Shown here in pieces: positions 43,749 through 53,951 of a stretch of DNA of 64,000 nt. The stretch is from Saprospiraceae bacterium. Lineage in GTDB: Bacteria; Bacteroidota; Bacteroidia; Chitinophagales; Saprospiraceae. Below the pieces are notes generated by a model that was not told where the DNA came from, made no database searches, and saw nothing but the letters and a program-made list of their open reading frames with translations. A program made the position numbers and the translations under genes. Within the stretch, counting starts at the first letter, position 1, and each line of letters opens with the position of its first letter. The stretch covers positions 1 through 64,000 of the forward strand of contig JAIPBE010000006.1 in NCBI GenBank assembly GCA_021738725.1, written 5' to 3'.

Positions 43749-46700
43749 ATGAGTATTTTCGCAAAGGTATTGGGTAAGGTCTTTGGCTCCAAACAGGACC
43801 GGGACATCCAGTTCTATGAGCCCGTCGTCGAGCAGATCAATACATTCTCTGCAGAATACAGATCTCTGACCAATGATGAGCTGAGGGGGAAGACCACGGA
43901 ATTTCGGGAACGGATCAATGCCTATCTGGCAGAGATCGATGCGGATCTGGAACGGATCAAGAACGAGGCTGAAACAGAGGAGGACTTTGGCGAGAAGGAA
44001 GCGCTTTTCCAACAGATCGATGAATTGGAAAAAGAGCGGGATAATCACCTGGAGGACGTCCTCAAGGAGATCCTGCCCGAAGCTTTCGCTGTCGTCAAAG
44101 AAACCGCCCTACGGTTCACAGAGAACACCACGCTCCCAGTTGCAGCCACACAGCACGATCGCGACCTGGCAGCCTCACGCAACTATGTCATCATCAAAGG
44201 TGACCAGGCCACCTGGAAAAACAGCTGGACCGCGGCCGGCGGGGAGATCACCTGGAACATGGTGCACTATGATGTACAGCTCATCGGTGGTATGGTGTTG
44301 CATGATGGTAAGATTGCGGAGATGGCTACCGGGGAAGGAAAAACCCTTGTTGCCACCTTGCCGGCATACTTGAATGGACTGGCTGGCAGAGGTGTCCATG
44401 TGATCACAGTCAATGATTATCTGGCTCGACGCGATGCCGAGTGGATCGGACCCATCATGGAATTCCTGATGCTCACCATTGACTGTATTGACAAGTATCA
44501 GCCGCATACAGCCCAACGACGGAATGCCTATCTGTGTGACATTACGTACGGGACAAATAACGAGTTCGGCTTTGATTACCTGCGGGATAATATGGTCCGA
44601 TCAACTGAGGAGATCGTCCAGCGCAAGCACCATTATGCCATGGTGGATGAGGTGGATTCCGTACTGATTGATGATGCCCGTACACCGTTGATCATCTCCG
44701 GTCCTGTTCCTAAGGGAGCGGATGATCAAGAGTATATGGAACTCAATCCGAAAGTGAAACGGATGGTGGATGCGCAGGCCAAACTGGCCGCAGAATTCCT
44801 CGCTGAAGGCAAACGTCTCATTACCGATGGCATCCACGGGGTCAATGAAGGAGAAGCGGGTATGGCTCTGTTGCGCGCCCATCGCGCCCTGCCCAAGTAT
44901 CGACCCCTGATCAAATTCCTCAGTGAGGATGGGGTCAAGGTGCAGATGCAGAAGACGGAGAACCATTATATGCAGGAGCAATCCAAGAATATGCATATCG
45001 TGGACGAAGAATTACTCTTCACCATCGACGAAAAAAATCGCCAGGTGGACCTCACCGAAAAAGGTGCCGAGTTCATGGCCAAGGGTAACGAAGACCCTAC
45101 CTTCTTCATCATGCCTGACCTTGCTTCCAAAATGATGGAACTGGAGCAGGAGGAAGAGCTGGAGGAAAAAGAAAAGATGGAGGCCAAGCAGAATTTGATC
45201 CAGGAGTTTTCGATCAAATCGAACCGCCTTCATGCGGTCCACCAATTGCTGAAGGCCTATACCTTATTTGAAAGAGACCAGGAATATGTTGTGGTCGAAG
45301 GTCAGGTCAAGATCGTCGATGAGCAGACTGGCCGGATGATGGAAGGCCGTCGTTATTCTGATGGATTGCACCAGGCCCTTGAATCCAAGGAAAATGTCAA
45401 GGTGGGTGAGATCACCCAGACCTATGCGACGGTCACCTTGCAAAACTACTTCCGGATGTACCACAAGCTTTCCGGGATGACCGGAACGGCTGAGACAGAA
45501 GCCGGAGAATTCTGGGAGATCTACAAGTTGGACGTGGTGGTGATCCCGACCAATCGCCCGATATCAAGAGATGACCAGGATGACCTGGTATTTAAAACCG
45601 CTCGGGAGAAGTACAATGCGGTGATCGATGAGATCCACAAACGGAGAGAAGCGGGACAGCCTATCCTGGTAGGTACGACATCTGTCGACATCTCAGAGAA
45701 ACTGAGCCGTATGTTGCATATGCGCAACATTCCCCACAACGTCCTGAACGCAAAGCAGCACCAGCGGGAAGCAGAAGTGGTTGCCGAAGCAGGAAAAAGT
45801 GGTACAGTGACCATCGCCACCAACATGGCCGGCCGGGGTACCGACATTAAGATCGATGAAAAATCCAAGGCTGCCGGAGGTTTGGCCATTATCGGGACGG
45901 AGCGACATGATTCCCGCCGGGTAGACCGCCAGTTGCGCGGGCGTGCTGGTCGACAGGGTGACCCCGGAAGCAGTCAGTTCTTTGTGTCTTTGGAAGATAC
46001 CTTGATGCGTCTGTTCCATTCTGAACGGATCGCCAAACTGATGGACCGGATGGGTCATGAAGATGGCGAGGTGATCCAGCATCCCTGGGTGACCAAGTCC
46101 ATCGAAAAAGCGCAGAAGCGACTGGAGGAAAACAACTTTGGTATTCGGAAGCGATTGCTGGAATACGATGACGTGATGAACATCCAGCGGGAAGCGATCT
46201 ATCGCAAACGGACGCATGCCCTGTATGGTCAGCGACTGGCGGTGGATATTCACAACATGTTCACTAGCCTCACCGAAAACCTGGTGCTCAGCCATCGGAA
46301 TACAGGGGATTACGAAACATTCCGGACGGACACGATCCGGTTGATGGGTGTTGACCCGGAGTTGGATCCGGTTCGTTTTTCGGAGGCAGAAGTCGATGAG
46401 ATCATTGAAGAATTCCGCGATCACGTGGATCGTTCCTACAAGTTCAAGGGCGATCGGATCCAGGAGGTCCTGATGCCGGTCGTCAAACAGGTCCATGATA
46501 ATGAGGGATCCCGGTATAAGCGGATCGCCATACCATTCACAGATGGAAGTACGCACCCGTTGGCCGTCAGTGCCGATCTGAAGTCAGCGGTGGCCAGTAA
46601 TGGTAAATCATTGATGACTGAGATCGAGAAGACGGTGACACTTGCCTTGCTGGACGATCAATGGAAGGAGCACTTGCGTTCGATGGATGAACTGAAGGAT

Positions 46701-47066
46701 TCTGTCCAATCTGCTTCTTTCGAACAGAAAGATCCATTGGTGATTTATAAGATGGAAGCGTACAATCTATTTGAGCAACTGATCTACCAGATCAATGAAA
46801 AGGTCTCTTCTTATCTGTTGAGGGGCACGATTGTCTTCCAGGATGGTAGCACCCTGGAGGCGGCTCGCATCCAACGGACAGATCTGAGCAAAACCACGGC
46901 TTCCCGGACGGCTGATCAAGAGGCCGAACGGGTGAAAGCGGCGGCGGCCAGTGCTGGACAAGGGTCTTCCAAACCGGAGACGTTCGTCCGGACTGACAAG
47001 AAGATCGGACGAAATGATCCATGTCCCTGTGGCAGTGGAAAGAAGTACAAACAATGCCATGGATAA
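43749..47066 (+). CDS. secA: Protein translocase subunit SecA
   Basis: The 1105-residue ATPase drives preprotein transport through SecYEG. Walker A is [11 protein letters not shown] (K198), the second motif is [20 protein letters not shown], and GTDIKID plus [12 protein letters not shown] mark motif V/VI. A zinc-binding SEC-C tail closes the protein ([19 protein letters not shown]). It is longer than the ~900-residue E. coli enzyme owing to internal insertions, including the Glu-rich [17 protein letters not shown] segment, as in other Bacteroidota. ATG 43749 ([13 protein letters not shown]) is used instead of the frame's 43710 start. deoC follows on the same strand. Confidence 0.97.
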   Translation: MSIFAKVLGKVFGSKQDRDIQFYEPVVEQINTFSAEYRSLTNDELRGKTTEFRERINAYLAEIDADLERIKNEAETEEDFGEKEALFQQIDELEKERDNHLEDVLKEILPEAFAVVKETALRFTENTTLPVAATQHDRDLAASRNYVIIKGDQATWKNSWTAAGGEITWNMVHYDVQLIGGMVLHDGKIAEMATGEGKTLVATLPAYLNGLAGRGVHVITVNDYLARRDAEWIGPIMEFLMLTIDCIDKYQPHTAQRRNAYLCDITYGTNNEFGFDYLRDNMVRSTEEIVQRKHHYAMVDEVDSVLIDDARTPLIISGPVPKGADDQEYMELNPKVKRMVDAQAKLAAEFLAEGKRLITDGIHGVNEGEAGMALLRAHRALPKYRPLIKFLSEDGVKVQMQKTENHYMQEQSKNMHIVDEELLFTIDEKNRQVDLTEKGAEFMAKGNEDPTFFIMPDLASKMMELEQEEELEEKEKMEAKQNLIQEFSIKSNRLHAVHQLLKAYTLFERDQEYVVVEGQVKIVDEQTGRMMEGRRYSDGLHQALESKENVKVGEITQTYATVTLQNYFRMYHKLSGMTGTAETEAGEFWEIYKLDVVVIPTNRPISRDDQDDLVFKTAREKYNAVIDEIHKRREAGQPILVGTTSVDISEKLSRMLHMRNIPHNVLNAKQHQREAEVVAEAGKSGTVTIATNMAGRGTDIKIDEKSKAAGGLAIIGTERHDSRRVDRQLRGRAGRQGDPGSSQFFVSLEDTLMRLFHSERIAKLMDRMGHEDGEVIQHPWVTKSIEKAQKRLEENNFGIRKRLLEYDDVMNIQREAIYRKRTHALYGQRLAVDIHNMFTSLTENLVLSHRNTGDYETFRTDTIRLMGVDPELDPVRFSEAEVDEIIEEFRDHVDRSYKFKGDRIQEVLMPVVKQVHDNEGSRYKRIAIPFTDGSTHPLAVSADLKSAVASNGKSLMTEIEKTVTLALLDDQWKEHLRSMDELKDSVQSASFEQKDPLVIYKMEAYNLFEQLIYQINEKVSSYLLRGTIVFQDGSTLEAARIQRTDLSKTTASRTADQEAERVKAAAASAGQGSSKPETFVRTDKKIGRNDPCPCGSGKKYKQCHG

Positions 47067-47102
47067 GCGGCGTGACCCGCTGGGAATCCCTATTTTTGAT
47101 CC

Positions 47103-47768
47103 ATGGAGCGTGAAGTATTAGCCAGGAGTCTGGAGTCTACCCTGTTGAAGCCAGAGACCACTCTGGAGCAGATCCAGCAGCTGTGCGATGAGGCCATCGA
47201 ACTGGACCTGGGCGGGGTTTGTGTACCCCCCTATTTTGTAAAGGAGGCTCGCCGCCGATTGGAGGGTAAGGGGCCCATCGTGGTATCTGTTGTCGGTTTT
47301 CCGCTCGGTTACAGTGGCACATCCGGCAAGGCAGAGGAGATCAAGAAGCTGGTCAATGACGGAGCCGATGAGGTAGATGTGGTCATCAACATCACTGCTG
47401 TGAAGGATGCCAACTGGACCTACCTCGAAAATGATCTTTCCTCTCTGGCGCAAATCAGTCATCTTAAAAACACACCAATCAAGTTGATCATCGAAATGGG
47501 CATGATGAATCCGGATGAGGTTCGGCAGATCTGTACGATTGCCGAACGCAGCAAGATCGACTTCATCAAGACCAGTACAGGTATGCTGGCCCCCGGGCCC
47601 AGTAAAGAGGATATTGCATTTCTGCGCAGTATCCTGGACTCCGATACCCGGATAAAAGCCAGTGCCGGTATACGCACGGCTGAAAAAGCAATCGCCCTGA
47701 TCGAAGCAGGTGCGGATCGGATCGGCACCAGTTCTGCCGGCAAAATCATGGCCGAATGGAAGGCATAA
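47103..47768 (+). CDS. deoC: Deoxyribose-phosphate aldolase
   Basis: The 221-residue TIM-barrel aldolase splits 2-deoxyribose 5-phosphate to glyceraldehyde 3-phosphate and acetaldehyde. Key blocks are GVCVPPYFV, VVSVVGFPLGYSGTSGKAEE (quoted core VVGFPLGYSG), DFIKTSTGM with the Schiff-base lysine, and IKASAGIRT with the second essential lysine. It lies 36 bases after secA. Confidence 0.95.
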   Translation: MEREVLARSLESTLLKPETTLEQIQQLCDEAIELDLGGVCVPPYFVKEARRRLEGKGPIVVSVVGFPLGYSGTSGKAEEIKKLVNDGADEVDVVINITAVKDANWTYLENDLSSLAQISHLKNTPIKLIIEMGMMNPDEVRQICTIAERSKIDFIKTSTGMLAPGPSKEDIAFLRSILDSDTRIKASAGIRTAEKAIALIEAGADRIGTSSAGKIMAEWKA

Positions 47769-47819
47769 GTCGACGATGATGTCCTAACTTCGTTAGATCA
47801 CAATCTATCCCTGCAAGCT

Positions 47820-48734
47820 ATGTCGCTCGCTCTGGAACTTTCTCATATTCAGAAATCCTTTGGCTCCACCCTGGCATTGAAGAGGTTAGATCTACAGATC
47901 CCACGAGGCACACTATTCGGTCTGGTCGGGTTGAATGGCGCCGGAAAAACGACTCTGATCCGTATTCTTCTGGGCATGATCCAGCCAGATTATGGCAGTG
48001 TAACTATTCTGGGGCAGAATATTCGGAACACCAAAGGACCATGGAGTCAGGTAGGCTATCTGTTGGCGGGCAGTCAGGGCTATCCTCGTCTGACTGTTTT
48101 GGAAAATCTGAAGGTGGCGGCACGTTGGCGTGGAGGAGCGACCAGCCAACATATACAGGATACGCTGGAATGGGTCCAGTTGACCAGAGAGCAATATACG
48201 CTTGCATCTCAGCTTTCTACCGGAAATATGCAACGCCTCGGCCTGGCAACCGCAATGTTGACCAGGCCGGACGTCCTTATTCTGGACGAACCGATCAATG
48301 GTGTAGACCCCAAAGGGGTGCTGGATATTCGTCAACTCTTTCTTCGATTGACGAAAGAATACGGGACCACAATCCTGCTGTCCAGTCATATTCTGGATGA
48401 ATTATCCCGGGTGGCAGATACGATCGGCGTGATCCATCAGGGCGAAATGATCCAAACCTTTTCACGAAAAGAACTGGATGCTTTTCTGACACCAAGCCTG
48501 CGTCTTCATATACCAGATTGGCAACCCGCTCTGGACTTTCTGCAGGGCAGGGGCTATTCAGCTATACATCAGGAGGGCAGTTGGATATTGCTTCATGATC
48601 CAGTTCTGGCAGCTGAACCCAGAACATTGATCCAGGAACTCTGCCTGCACCACCACACACCCACTCGGGTCACGGCAGAGCATGGTGACATGACACAGAT
48701 TTTTCTGGACCTGATAAGCCCTGCTCACGTATGA
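47820..48734 (+). CDS. ABC transporter ATP-binding protein
   Basis: The 304-residue ATPase has Walker A GLNGAGKTTLIRI (residues about 37-49), a signature variant LSTGNMQRLGLA, Walker B VLILDEPINGVDP and a switch His in LLSSHILDEL. The C-terminal ~80 residues are the usual accessory region of ABC-2 type exporters. It is paired with a membrane component by a 4-bp overlap. The neighbouring nos island has its own NosF/NosY, so this looks like a separate exporter of unknown substrate. Confidence 0.92.
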   Translation: MSLALELSHIQKSFGSTLALKRLDLQIPRGTLFGLVGLNGAGKTTLIRILLGMIQPDYGSVTILGQNIRNTKGPWSQVGYLLAGSQGYPRLTVLENLKVAARWRGGATSQHIQDTLEWVQLTREQYTLASQLSTGNMQRLGLATAMLTRPDVLILDEPINGVDPKGVLDIRQLFLRLTKEYGTTILLSSHILDELSRVADTIGVIHQGEMIQTFSRKELDAFLTPSLRLHIPDWQPALDFLQGRGYSAIHQEGSWILLHDPVLAAEPRTLIQELCLHHHTPTRVTAEHGDMTQIFLDLISPAHV

Positions 48735-49504
48735 CCTCCATCATATCTGCCTGTACTGCCGAATGGATTAAGATGAAACGGCAGCCGATCCTGTGGATCA
48801 GTTTCATCGCGATGATGATCGGTCCTTTGATGGGAATCCTCTTCATGGGGATCCTTCGTCATCCGGAGTGGGCGGAGAAAACGCCGCTATTGTCCGACAA
48901 GGCCAATGCCATGGCCATCGAGGTGAACTGGGATTCCTATTTCATGGTGCAACTGCAGGCTCTGGCCGTAGGAGGAACACTCATTCTCGGGTTTATCAGT
49001 GCCTGGATCTTTGGCAGAGAATATGCCGATCGGACCCACACCTTATGGCTTTCTGTGCCGACCTCACGATCGAAGATCATCACGTCCAAGTTGGTGGTAT
49101 TGACCCTGTGGAGTGTATTGCTAGTCTCTTTACAGATCCTGACGACCGTGATCTGCGGTCAATTCCTTGGACTACCCGCCTGGGATCCTGGAAATCTGCT
49201 GGCGTGGGTGACCGGTATGTGGACGACCTTCATTCTGCTCTGGTTCTTGTGTTTCCCGATTGCCTGGATGGCCAGCCGGGGCAGGGGATATATGGCGCCT
49301 CTGGGAATGCTGGTCCTGGCCATTGTTTTTGCTCAACTTCTGGGGGTGTTGGGATTGGGAGGATGGTTTCCCTGGTCTATACCCGCCATACATGCTGGCA
49401 TGATCGAACAGGAAATTCACTGGTATCAATATCTCCTGGTGGCAGTCACCGGATTGGCTGGAATGGTCGGGTTGTTTACCTGGTGGAATCAAACTGATCA
49501 GTAA
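48731..49504 (+). CDS. ABC-2 type transporter permease
   Basis: The 257-residue protein has about six membrane helices (ISFIAMMIGPLMGILFMGIL; LILGFISAWIFGREYADRT, quoted core GREYADRT; LLVAVTGLAGMVGLF) and the cytoplasmic WLSVPTSRSKIITSK loop typical of ABC-2 permeases. It overlaps the ATP-binding gene by 4 bp and converges with the heme-copper-like gene with only 2 bases between stops. Substrate unknown. Confidence 0.88.
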   Translation: MTSIISACTAEWIKMKRQPILWISFIAMMIGPLMGILFMGILRHPEWAEKTPLLSDKANAMAIEVNWDSYFMVQLQALAVGGTLILGFISAWIFGREYADRTHTLWLSVPTSRSKIITSKLVVLTLWSVLLVSLQILTTVICGQFLGLPAWDPGNLLAWVTGMWTTFILLWFLCFPIAWMASRGRGYMAPLGMLVLAIVFAQLLGVLGLGGWFPWSIPAIHAGMIEQEIHWYQYLLVAVTGLAGMVGLFTWWNQTDQ

Positions 49505-49506
49505 TG

Positions 49507-50769
49507 CTAGGTGAGTCCTTTTAGAAATGGTCGGGACACCCCGATCAAAAAAAGGGCAATGCCCACTGGCAAGGCAATGGAGATGGCAAACAGGGCTTCG
49601 TGGTAGAAGGGCATAAAGCCCATGGCCATCCAAAACATGGTGCCCTGTAGGAAGAGGAGAAATTCACTGCCTAGAAAGCCAAAGATCAGCAATACGAGTC
49701 CGATCGGTGCCATTCTATTTTGTACCGAGATCATCCCATTGCGCAGGGCAAGCGAGATCAACAACATGGTCAGACTGCCCAGGGTGATCAAATGGATGAA
49801 GCCAATGACAAAATTTCGGATGGTATATGCCATTTCAGCCACAACGGGCAGGACGACTAACGCCTGTACACAGAGCTTCATCAGAAAGCTGAGAAGGGCC
49901 AGGATCAACAGTCGGCGGGACCAGGGCGACCAGTCAGTCAAACGGATCCGGGATTGAATCAGAAATCGAACAAAGAGGATCAAGGCAATGGTCTGGATAA
50001 TGATACCCAGACTGTTCATGGCAAATACGAACTGATTCGGATTGGACCATGCCACAGCGAGGGCGAAGGTGATCGGGGTCGACAATAGCAACCACCAGAA
50101 GAAGGCACGTGCCTGGGTCACAGGTAAGGAAACGCCTTCGGATTCCAACTGGACAAACCAAAGCCCCAGGGCCATAAAGAGGAACCAGCCATTGAACTGA
50201 AAGTGCAAAAACCATTGCACCGCCATATAGAAGATCTCGTGTTGTCGCAAACCCGAGGCCATAATGGGGCCAATGGCCAACAGGGAAAGGGTAGAAACAA
50301 CCATCAGGATCAGGGCCGTCCGAATAAAGAGGACACCCAACAGGAAATCATACCGTCGTTTTCCCAATTCCTTCCAGATCACATAAACAAATCCGTAGGA
50401 AACAAGGACGTGACCGGCCGCAAATACGATGGCAACAGAGGTATACCCGACGATGGGGAAGGACACCAGCATGCCCATGACCATGATCTGGGACAACCAG
50501 AAAAAACGTTGGATGGAACGCGGGATAGCCTCTGGATAGAGCTTGGGGAGTAGGACGGCAAAGAAACCTTGGAAGAGCCATCCTAACATGGCGACATGCG
50601 AATGGGCATACATGAACTTCCGAAAATGGAAGCCCGGGATCTCTGCTACAAATGCATACCGTAGCAAGACACCTATAAGAGCGGCCACCAGGAAGTTGGC
50701 CAGGACGATCATCACCCAGCCGGACCCTGGTGGCTCGCCGACTATTCGTTGGCTAGGACTTTCCGTCAT
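49507..50769 (-). CDS. Polytopic membrane protein, heme-copper oxidase subunit I-like
   Basis: The 420-residue protein has about 12 membrane helices and no signal peptide. Histidines placed inside helices recall heme-copper oxidases and NorB: H56/H58 (MYAHSHVAMLGW), H189 (WFLHFQFNGWF), H326 (FIHLITLG) and H390 (FYHEALF). It lacks the HH pair that normally completes the active-site metal centre. NnrS-like proteins are another possibility. It is last in the operon rrf2 - cytochrome c - this gene, overlapping the cytochrome by 17 bp and running away from nosZ. A role in electron delivery or NO handling is inferred from that context only. Confidence 0.6.
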   Translation of the reverse strand: MTESPSQRIVGEPPGSGWVMIVLANFLVAALIGVLLRYAFVAEIPGFHFRKFMYAHSHVAMLGWLFQGFFAVLLPKLYPEAIPRSIQRFFWLSQIMVMGMLVSFPIVGYTSVAIVFAAGHVLVSYGFVYVIWKELGKRRYDFLLGVLFIRTALILMVVSTLSLLAIGPIMASGLRQHEIFYMAVQWFLHFQFNGWFLFMALGLWFVQLESEGVSLPVTQARAFFWWLLLSTPITFALAVAWSNPNQFVFAMNSLGIIIQTIALILFVRFLIQSRIRLTDWSPWSRRLLILALLSFLMKLCVQALVVLPVVAEMAYTIRNFVIGFIHLITLGSLTMLLISLALRNGMISVQNRMAPIGLVLLIFGFLGSEFLLFLQGTMFWMAMGFMPFYHEALFAISIALPVGIALFLIGVSRPFLKGLT

Positions 50770-51226
50770 TCTTCAACATGAATTCCAGAATGCTCCTAGC
50801 ATCCTCTTCTGTCAGGTTCTGGTTCGGCATCCGAACCAGACACTCCTTCAGGAGGGCCTGTGCAGCGGGATCTTCATCCAACATAACATCTACGTTCAGA
50901 GTCATATTCATGATCCACTCCGGAGTTCGACGATCGGTGACTCCTTTCCATCCGGGACCGACGACACGCATGCCTGTCAGTTTGTGGCAGGCCGAACATT
51001 TCAGATCATAGATCGCACTGCCTTTGGCGATCAAATCTGCATCCAATGGGCTGTTCAATTCGACATGCTTGATCTCTCCGATCCCTTTTGGATCGGCTGG
51101 AGCATCATCTTCGATCATGCTTTGGGCGGCTGGTGAATTGTCAGAATTGTCAGCGGTTTCGTCTCCACCTCCACAGGCAGTCAGCAACCCGAGTGGAAGT
51201 AGATACAGCAAGAATCTCTTTTTCAT
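50753..51226 (-). CDS. Monoheme cytochrome c lipoprotein
   Basis: The 157-residue protein has a lipoprotein leader (LPLGLLTAC, Cys18), an acidic linker and a class I cytochrome c domain with C77-S-A-C-H81 and a probable distal ligand M133 (VRMPNQNL). It should be anchored in a membrane facing the periplasm. Its place between rrf2 and the heme-copper-like protein, divergent from nosZ, suggests it gives electrons to NosZ or links to that membrane protein. It starts 22 bases past the rrf2 stop, so it is in the same operon. Confidence 0.88.
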   Translation of the reverse strand: MKKRFLLYLLPLGLLTACGGGDETADNSDNSPAAQSMIEDDAPADPKGIGEIKHVELNSPLDADLIAKGSAIYDLKCSACHKLTGMRVVGPGWKGVTDRRTPEWIMNMTLNVDVMLDEDPAAQALLKECLVRMPNQNLTEEDARSILEFMLKNDGKS

Positions 51227-51248
51227 AATAGATGAATGTTTTACAAGG

Positions 51249-51701
51249 TTAGATCTTTATGTTTTCCTGATGTACCACCAGGGCCAATTCTTTGATGTTC
51301 AGTCTTTTCAACTTGTTGTACAGTCCGTCCCGATATTCTACAGCCTGAAAATGCAAAGGACAGGGTTTTGTAGAGGAGCATTGGGGCAACCCCAATACAC
51401 AGGCCTTGAACAATCCCGGACCATCCATTATCTCCACAATTCGATCGATGGTGATCCGTTCATTTTCCTTACTCAGAAAGAAGCCACCATGCGGGCCTTT
51501 GGTAGAGGAGATGACCTGATTTCTGGTCAACTGCTGCAGGATCTTGGAGAGGAAATGTTTGGGAATATCCAAACCGTCCGCCATTTCCTGGGCACCGACC
51601 AAGTGGGTGGTTGTAGAATGGGCAGCAATGTATACGACTGCCCGAAGGGCATATTGGCAACTCTTGGATAACACGTGCGATTCTGATTGATTGGTGGTCA
51701 C
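51249..51701 (-). CDS. Rrf2-family regulator with three-cysteine cluster site (NsrR/IscR-like)
   Basis: The 150-residue protein has an N-terminal Rrf2 winged helix (CQYALRAVVYIAAH; IPKHFLSKILQQLTRNQVISSTKGPHGGFFL, quoted core IPKHFLSKILQQL) and three cysteines C101, C108 and C114 in the region that holds an iron-sulfur cluster in NsrR and IscR. With nos and ric genes adjacent, a nitric oxide sensor is likely. The start is GTG at 51701. A perfect 18-bp palindrome lies 12 bases upstream, probably its own operator. Confidence 0.88.
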   Translation of the reverse strand: MTTNQSESHVLSKSCQYALRAVVYIAAHSTTTHLVGAQEMADGLDIPKHFLSKILQQLTRNQVISSTKGPHGGFFLSKENERITIDRIVEIMDGPGLFKACVLGLPQCSSTKPCPLHFQAVEYRDGLYNKLKRLNIKELALVVHQENIKI

Positions 51702-51713
51702 TGCTTCCTATTT

Positions 51714-51731
51714 AAGGACAAATTTGTCCTT
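51714..51731. promoter_or_regulatory. Perfect 18-bp palindrome, probable Rrf2 operator
   Basis: AAGGACAAATTTGTCCTT is perfectly symmetric, 12 bases upstream of the rrf2 GTG and 181 bases upstream of nosZ. Position and symmetry suit autoregulation, and possibly control of nosZ. Confidence 0.7.
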
Positions 51732-51790
51732 TATTTTGGAATATACCACGAAAAATAGGGAATTGATTCCATGTGATCCTTATCAGGGGG

Positions 51791-51806
51791 GACATTGATC
51801 AGTGTC
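51791..51806. promoter_or_regulatory. GACATTGATCAGTGTC near-palindrome upstream of nosZ
   Basis: 14 of 16 positions are symmetric; the core contains TTGATCA, resembling FNR/CRP-type half-sites. It is about 107 bases upstream of the nosZ ATG. A regulator is not identified. Confidence 0.35.
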
Positions 51807-51912
51807 ATTTGCCATCGATGGGGAGACACCAACCTTTGCATTAATAAAGGATATAAGGGTCTTTTATTAGATTAATAAACCCCATCCACCTTTAACACAA
51901 AAACAAGTCGCT

Positions 51913-53904
51913 ATGAAAACGAAGATGTCATTCCTTTCCTGGTCCCTTTCGGCCGCAACAGTCCTCCTTCTGGCTGGCATGATCGCCGGTTGCGGAGGCA
52001 ACCAGGGCAAAGCCGGACCCAGTGCAGTGAGCAGTGATGCTGCTTCTGCTGTGTATGTCCCACCCGGAAAATATGATGAATACTATGCCTTTCTGTCCGG
52101 CGGATTCAGCGGTCAGGTGGCTGTCTATGGTCTTCCTTCCGGACGTCTGCTCCGGGTCATTCCTGTTTTTGCGGTCGATCCAGAGAAAGGGTATGGCTTC
52201 AACGAAGAGACCAAACCGATGCTGGAAACATCCTTTGGTTTTGTCCCATGGGACGATGCTCACCACCCTGAGCTGTCACAGACGAATGGCGAAACAGACG
52301 GGCGCTACCTGTTCATCAACGGGAATAACACCCCCCGGATCGCCCGGATCGATCTGACCACGTTCGAGACCGCAGAGATCATTGAGATCCCCAACTCCGG
52401 TGGCAACCACAGTTCCCCATTCACTACTGAAAATACCGAGTACGTCGTTGCCGGAACCCGTTTTGGTGTGCCTTATCCACAAAGAGATGTGGCGATCAAT
52501 ACCTACGCCGAGAATTTCAGGGGTGTCCTCAGCTATATCAGTGTCAACAAGGAGGATGGCGACATGAATATCGCCTTCCAGATCCTGCTACCGGCTTTTG
52601 ACTATGATCTGGCGCACTCTGGAAAAGGTGAATCTCACGGATGGACCTTCTTCACCACCTATAATACAGAGTTGAAGAACACCCTCCTCGAAGTGGGTGC
52701 CTCCCAGCACGACAAAGACTATATCGCTGCCATCAACTGGAAACTGGCAGAGAAATACATCGCGGAAGGAAAATTCAAGGAAATGCCGGCGAACTATCGG
52801 GATAACAGCTATTCCGACAAGACGCATATGGCCACCTCCAAGAAAGTGGATAAGGTCAAAGTTCTGCTTCCTGAAGATTGCCCCGGTCTGGTCTACTTCC
52901 TCCCCACCCCAAAATCACCTCACGGGGTGGATGTGAACCCTTCGGGCGAATACATTGTCGCCAGCGGAAAACTTTCTGCTGACCTGACGGTACACTCCTT
53001 CAAGAAGATGTTGGCCGCCATCGAAAACAAGGCATTTGAAACCACTATTTCGGGTATCCCTGTCCTCAAGTATGAGGAAGTGGTGGCAGGTGTGGTCAAA
53101 GAGCCCGGCCTCGGTCCACTGCACACCGAATTTGATGGAAAGGGAAATGCCTATACGACCTTCTTTATTTCCTCAGAAATAGTGAAGTGGAAAGTGGGCA
53201 CCTGGGAAGTACTGGATCGTGTGCCGACCTTCTATTCTGTGGGTCACCTGATGATCCCCGGCGGTGACAGCAAAAAGCCTGACACCAAGTACATGGTGGC
53301 GTTGAACAAGATCACCAAGGACCGCTATCTGCCTACCGGACCAGAGCTCACACAATCTGCACAGTTGTATGACATCACCGGTGACAAGATGAAGATGTTG
53401 CTCGACTTCCCAACCATTGGTGAACCGCACTATGCACAGGGAATCTCTGCAGACAAGATCGTACCGAAATCCAGGAAGTTCTTCCCACTGGAAGAAAACC
53501 AGCACCCCTATAAAGCAATGGGTGAGAAGGAGTCGCGGGTCGAACGCAGTGGCAAGGATGTACATGTCTACATGACCACCATCCGCAGTCACTTTGCACC
53601 GGACAATATTGAAGGAGTCAAAGTAGGTGACCGTGTTTACTTCCACGTGACCAACCTGGAACAGGATTGGGATGTCCCTCACGGCTTTGCCATCCAGGGT
53701 GCCCTCAATGCAGAATTACTGATCATGCCTGGCCAGACAGAGACCCTGGTCTGGTATCCACAAAGAGAAGGAGTCATTCCATTTTATTGCACAGACTTCT
53801 GCTCAGCGCTTCACCAGGAGATGCAAGGGTATGTCCGGGTATCTGCTGCAAATGCCAATACGCCACTGATCTGGAGCCTTGGCGAACCTGAGCCCGAACA
53901 ATAA
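51913..53904 (+). CDS. nosZ: Nitrous oxide reductase NosZ, Sec-exported clade II type
   Basis: The 663-residue enzyme reduces N2O to N2. The CuA site is complete at the C-terminus: H590 (DVPHGF), C626, C630, H634 and M637 (CTDFCSALHQEM). Histidine motifs of the CuZ propeller are visible (DDAHHPELS, GGNHSSPF, GESHGWTFFTTYN, SPHGVDVNPSGEYI, LGPLHTEFDG). The leader (LLLAGMIAGCGG, Cys27) has no twin arginine and ends in a lipobox, so it is Sec-exported and probably a lipoprotein. It heads nosZ-membrane protein-nosL-nosD-nosF-nosY-ric. No nosR or nosX is present, as usual for clade II. A strong hairpin follows the stop. Confidence 0.96.
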   Translation: MKTKMSFLSWSLSAATVLLLAGMIAGCGGNQGKAGPSAVSSDAASAVYVPPGKYDEYYAFLSGGFSGQVAVYGLPSGRLLRVIPVFAVDPEKGYGFNEETKPMLETSFGFVPWDDAHHPELSQTNGETDGRYLFINGNNTPRIARIDLTTFETAEIIEIPNSGGNHSSPFTTENTEYVVAGTRFGVPYPQRDVAINTYAENFRGVLSYISVNKEDGDMNIAFQILLPAFDYDLAHSGKGESHGWTFFTTYNTELKNTLLEVGASQHDKDYIAAINWKLAEKYIAEGKFKEMPANYRDNSYSDKTHMATSKKVDKVKVLLPEDCPGLVYFLPTPKSPHGVDVNPSGEYIVASGKLSADLTVHSFKKMLAAIENKAFETTISGIPVLKYEEVVAGVVKEPGLGPLHTEFDGKGNAYTTFFISSEIVKWKVGTWEVLDRVPTFYSVGHLMIPGGDSKKPDTKYMVALNKITKDRYLPTGPELTQSAQLYDITGDKMKMLLDFPTIGEPHYAQGISADKIVPKSRKFFPLEENQHPYKAMGEKESRVERSGKDVHVYMTTIRSHFAPDNIEGVKVGDRVYFHVTNLEQDWDVPHGFAIQGALNAELLIMPGQTETLVWYPQREGVIPFYCTDFCSALHQEMQGYVRVSAANANTPLIWSLGEPEPEQ

Positions 53905-53951
53905 GCGCATCAACTGGTGCGTGTGAAACCATCAGTTGCTTCATTCGTCGC

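Noticed and set aside
49507..50769. Functional NO reductase (NorB)
   Set aside because: The HH pair of the active-site metal centre was not found, so only a distant heme-copper-like resemblance is claimed.
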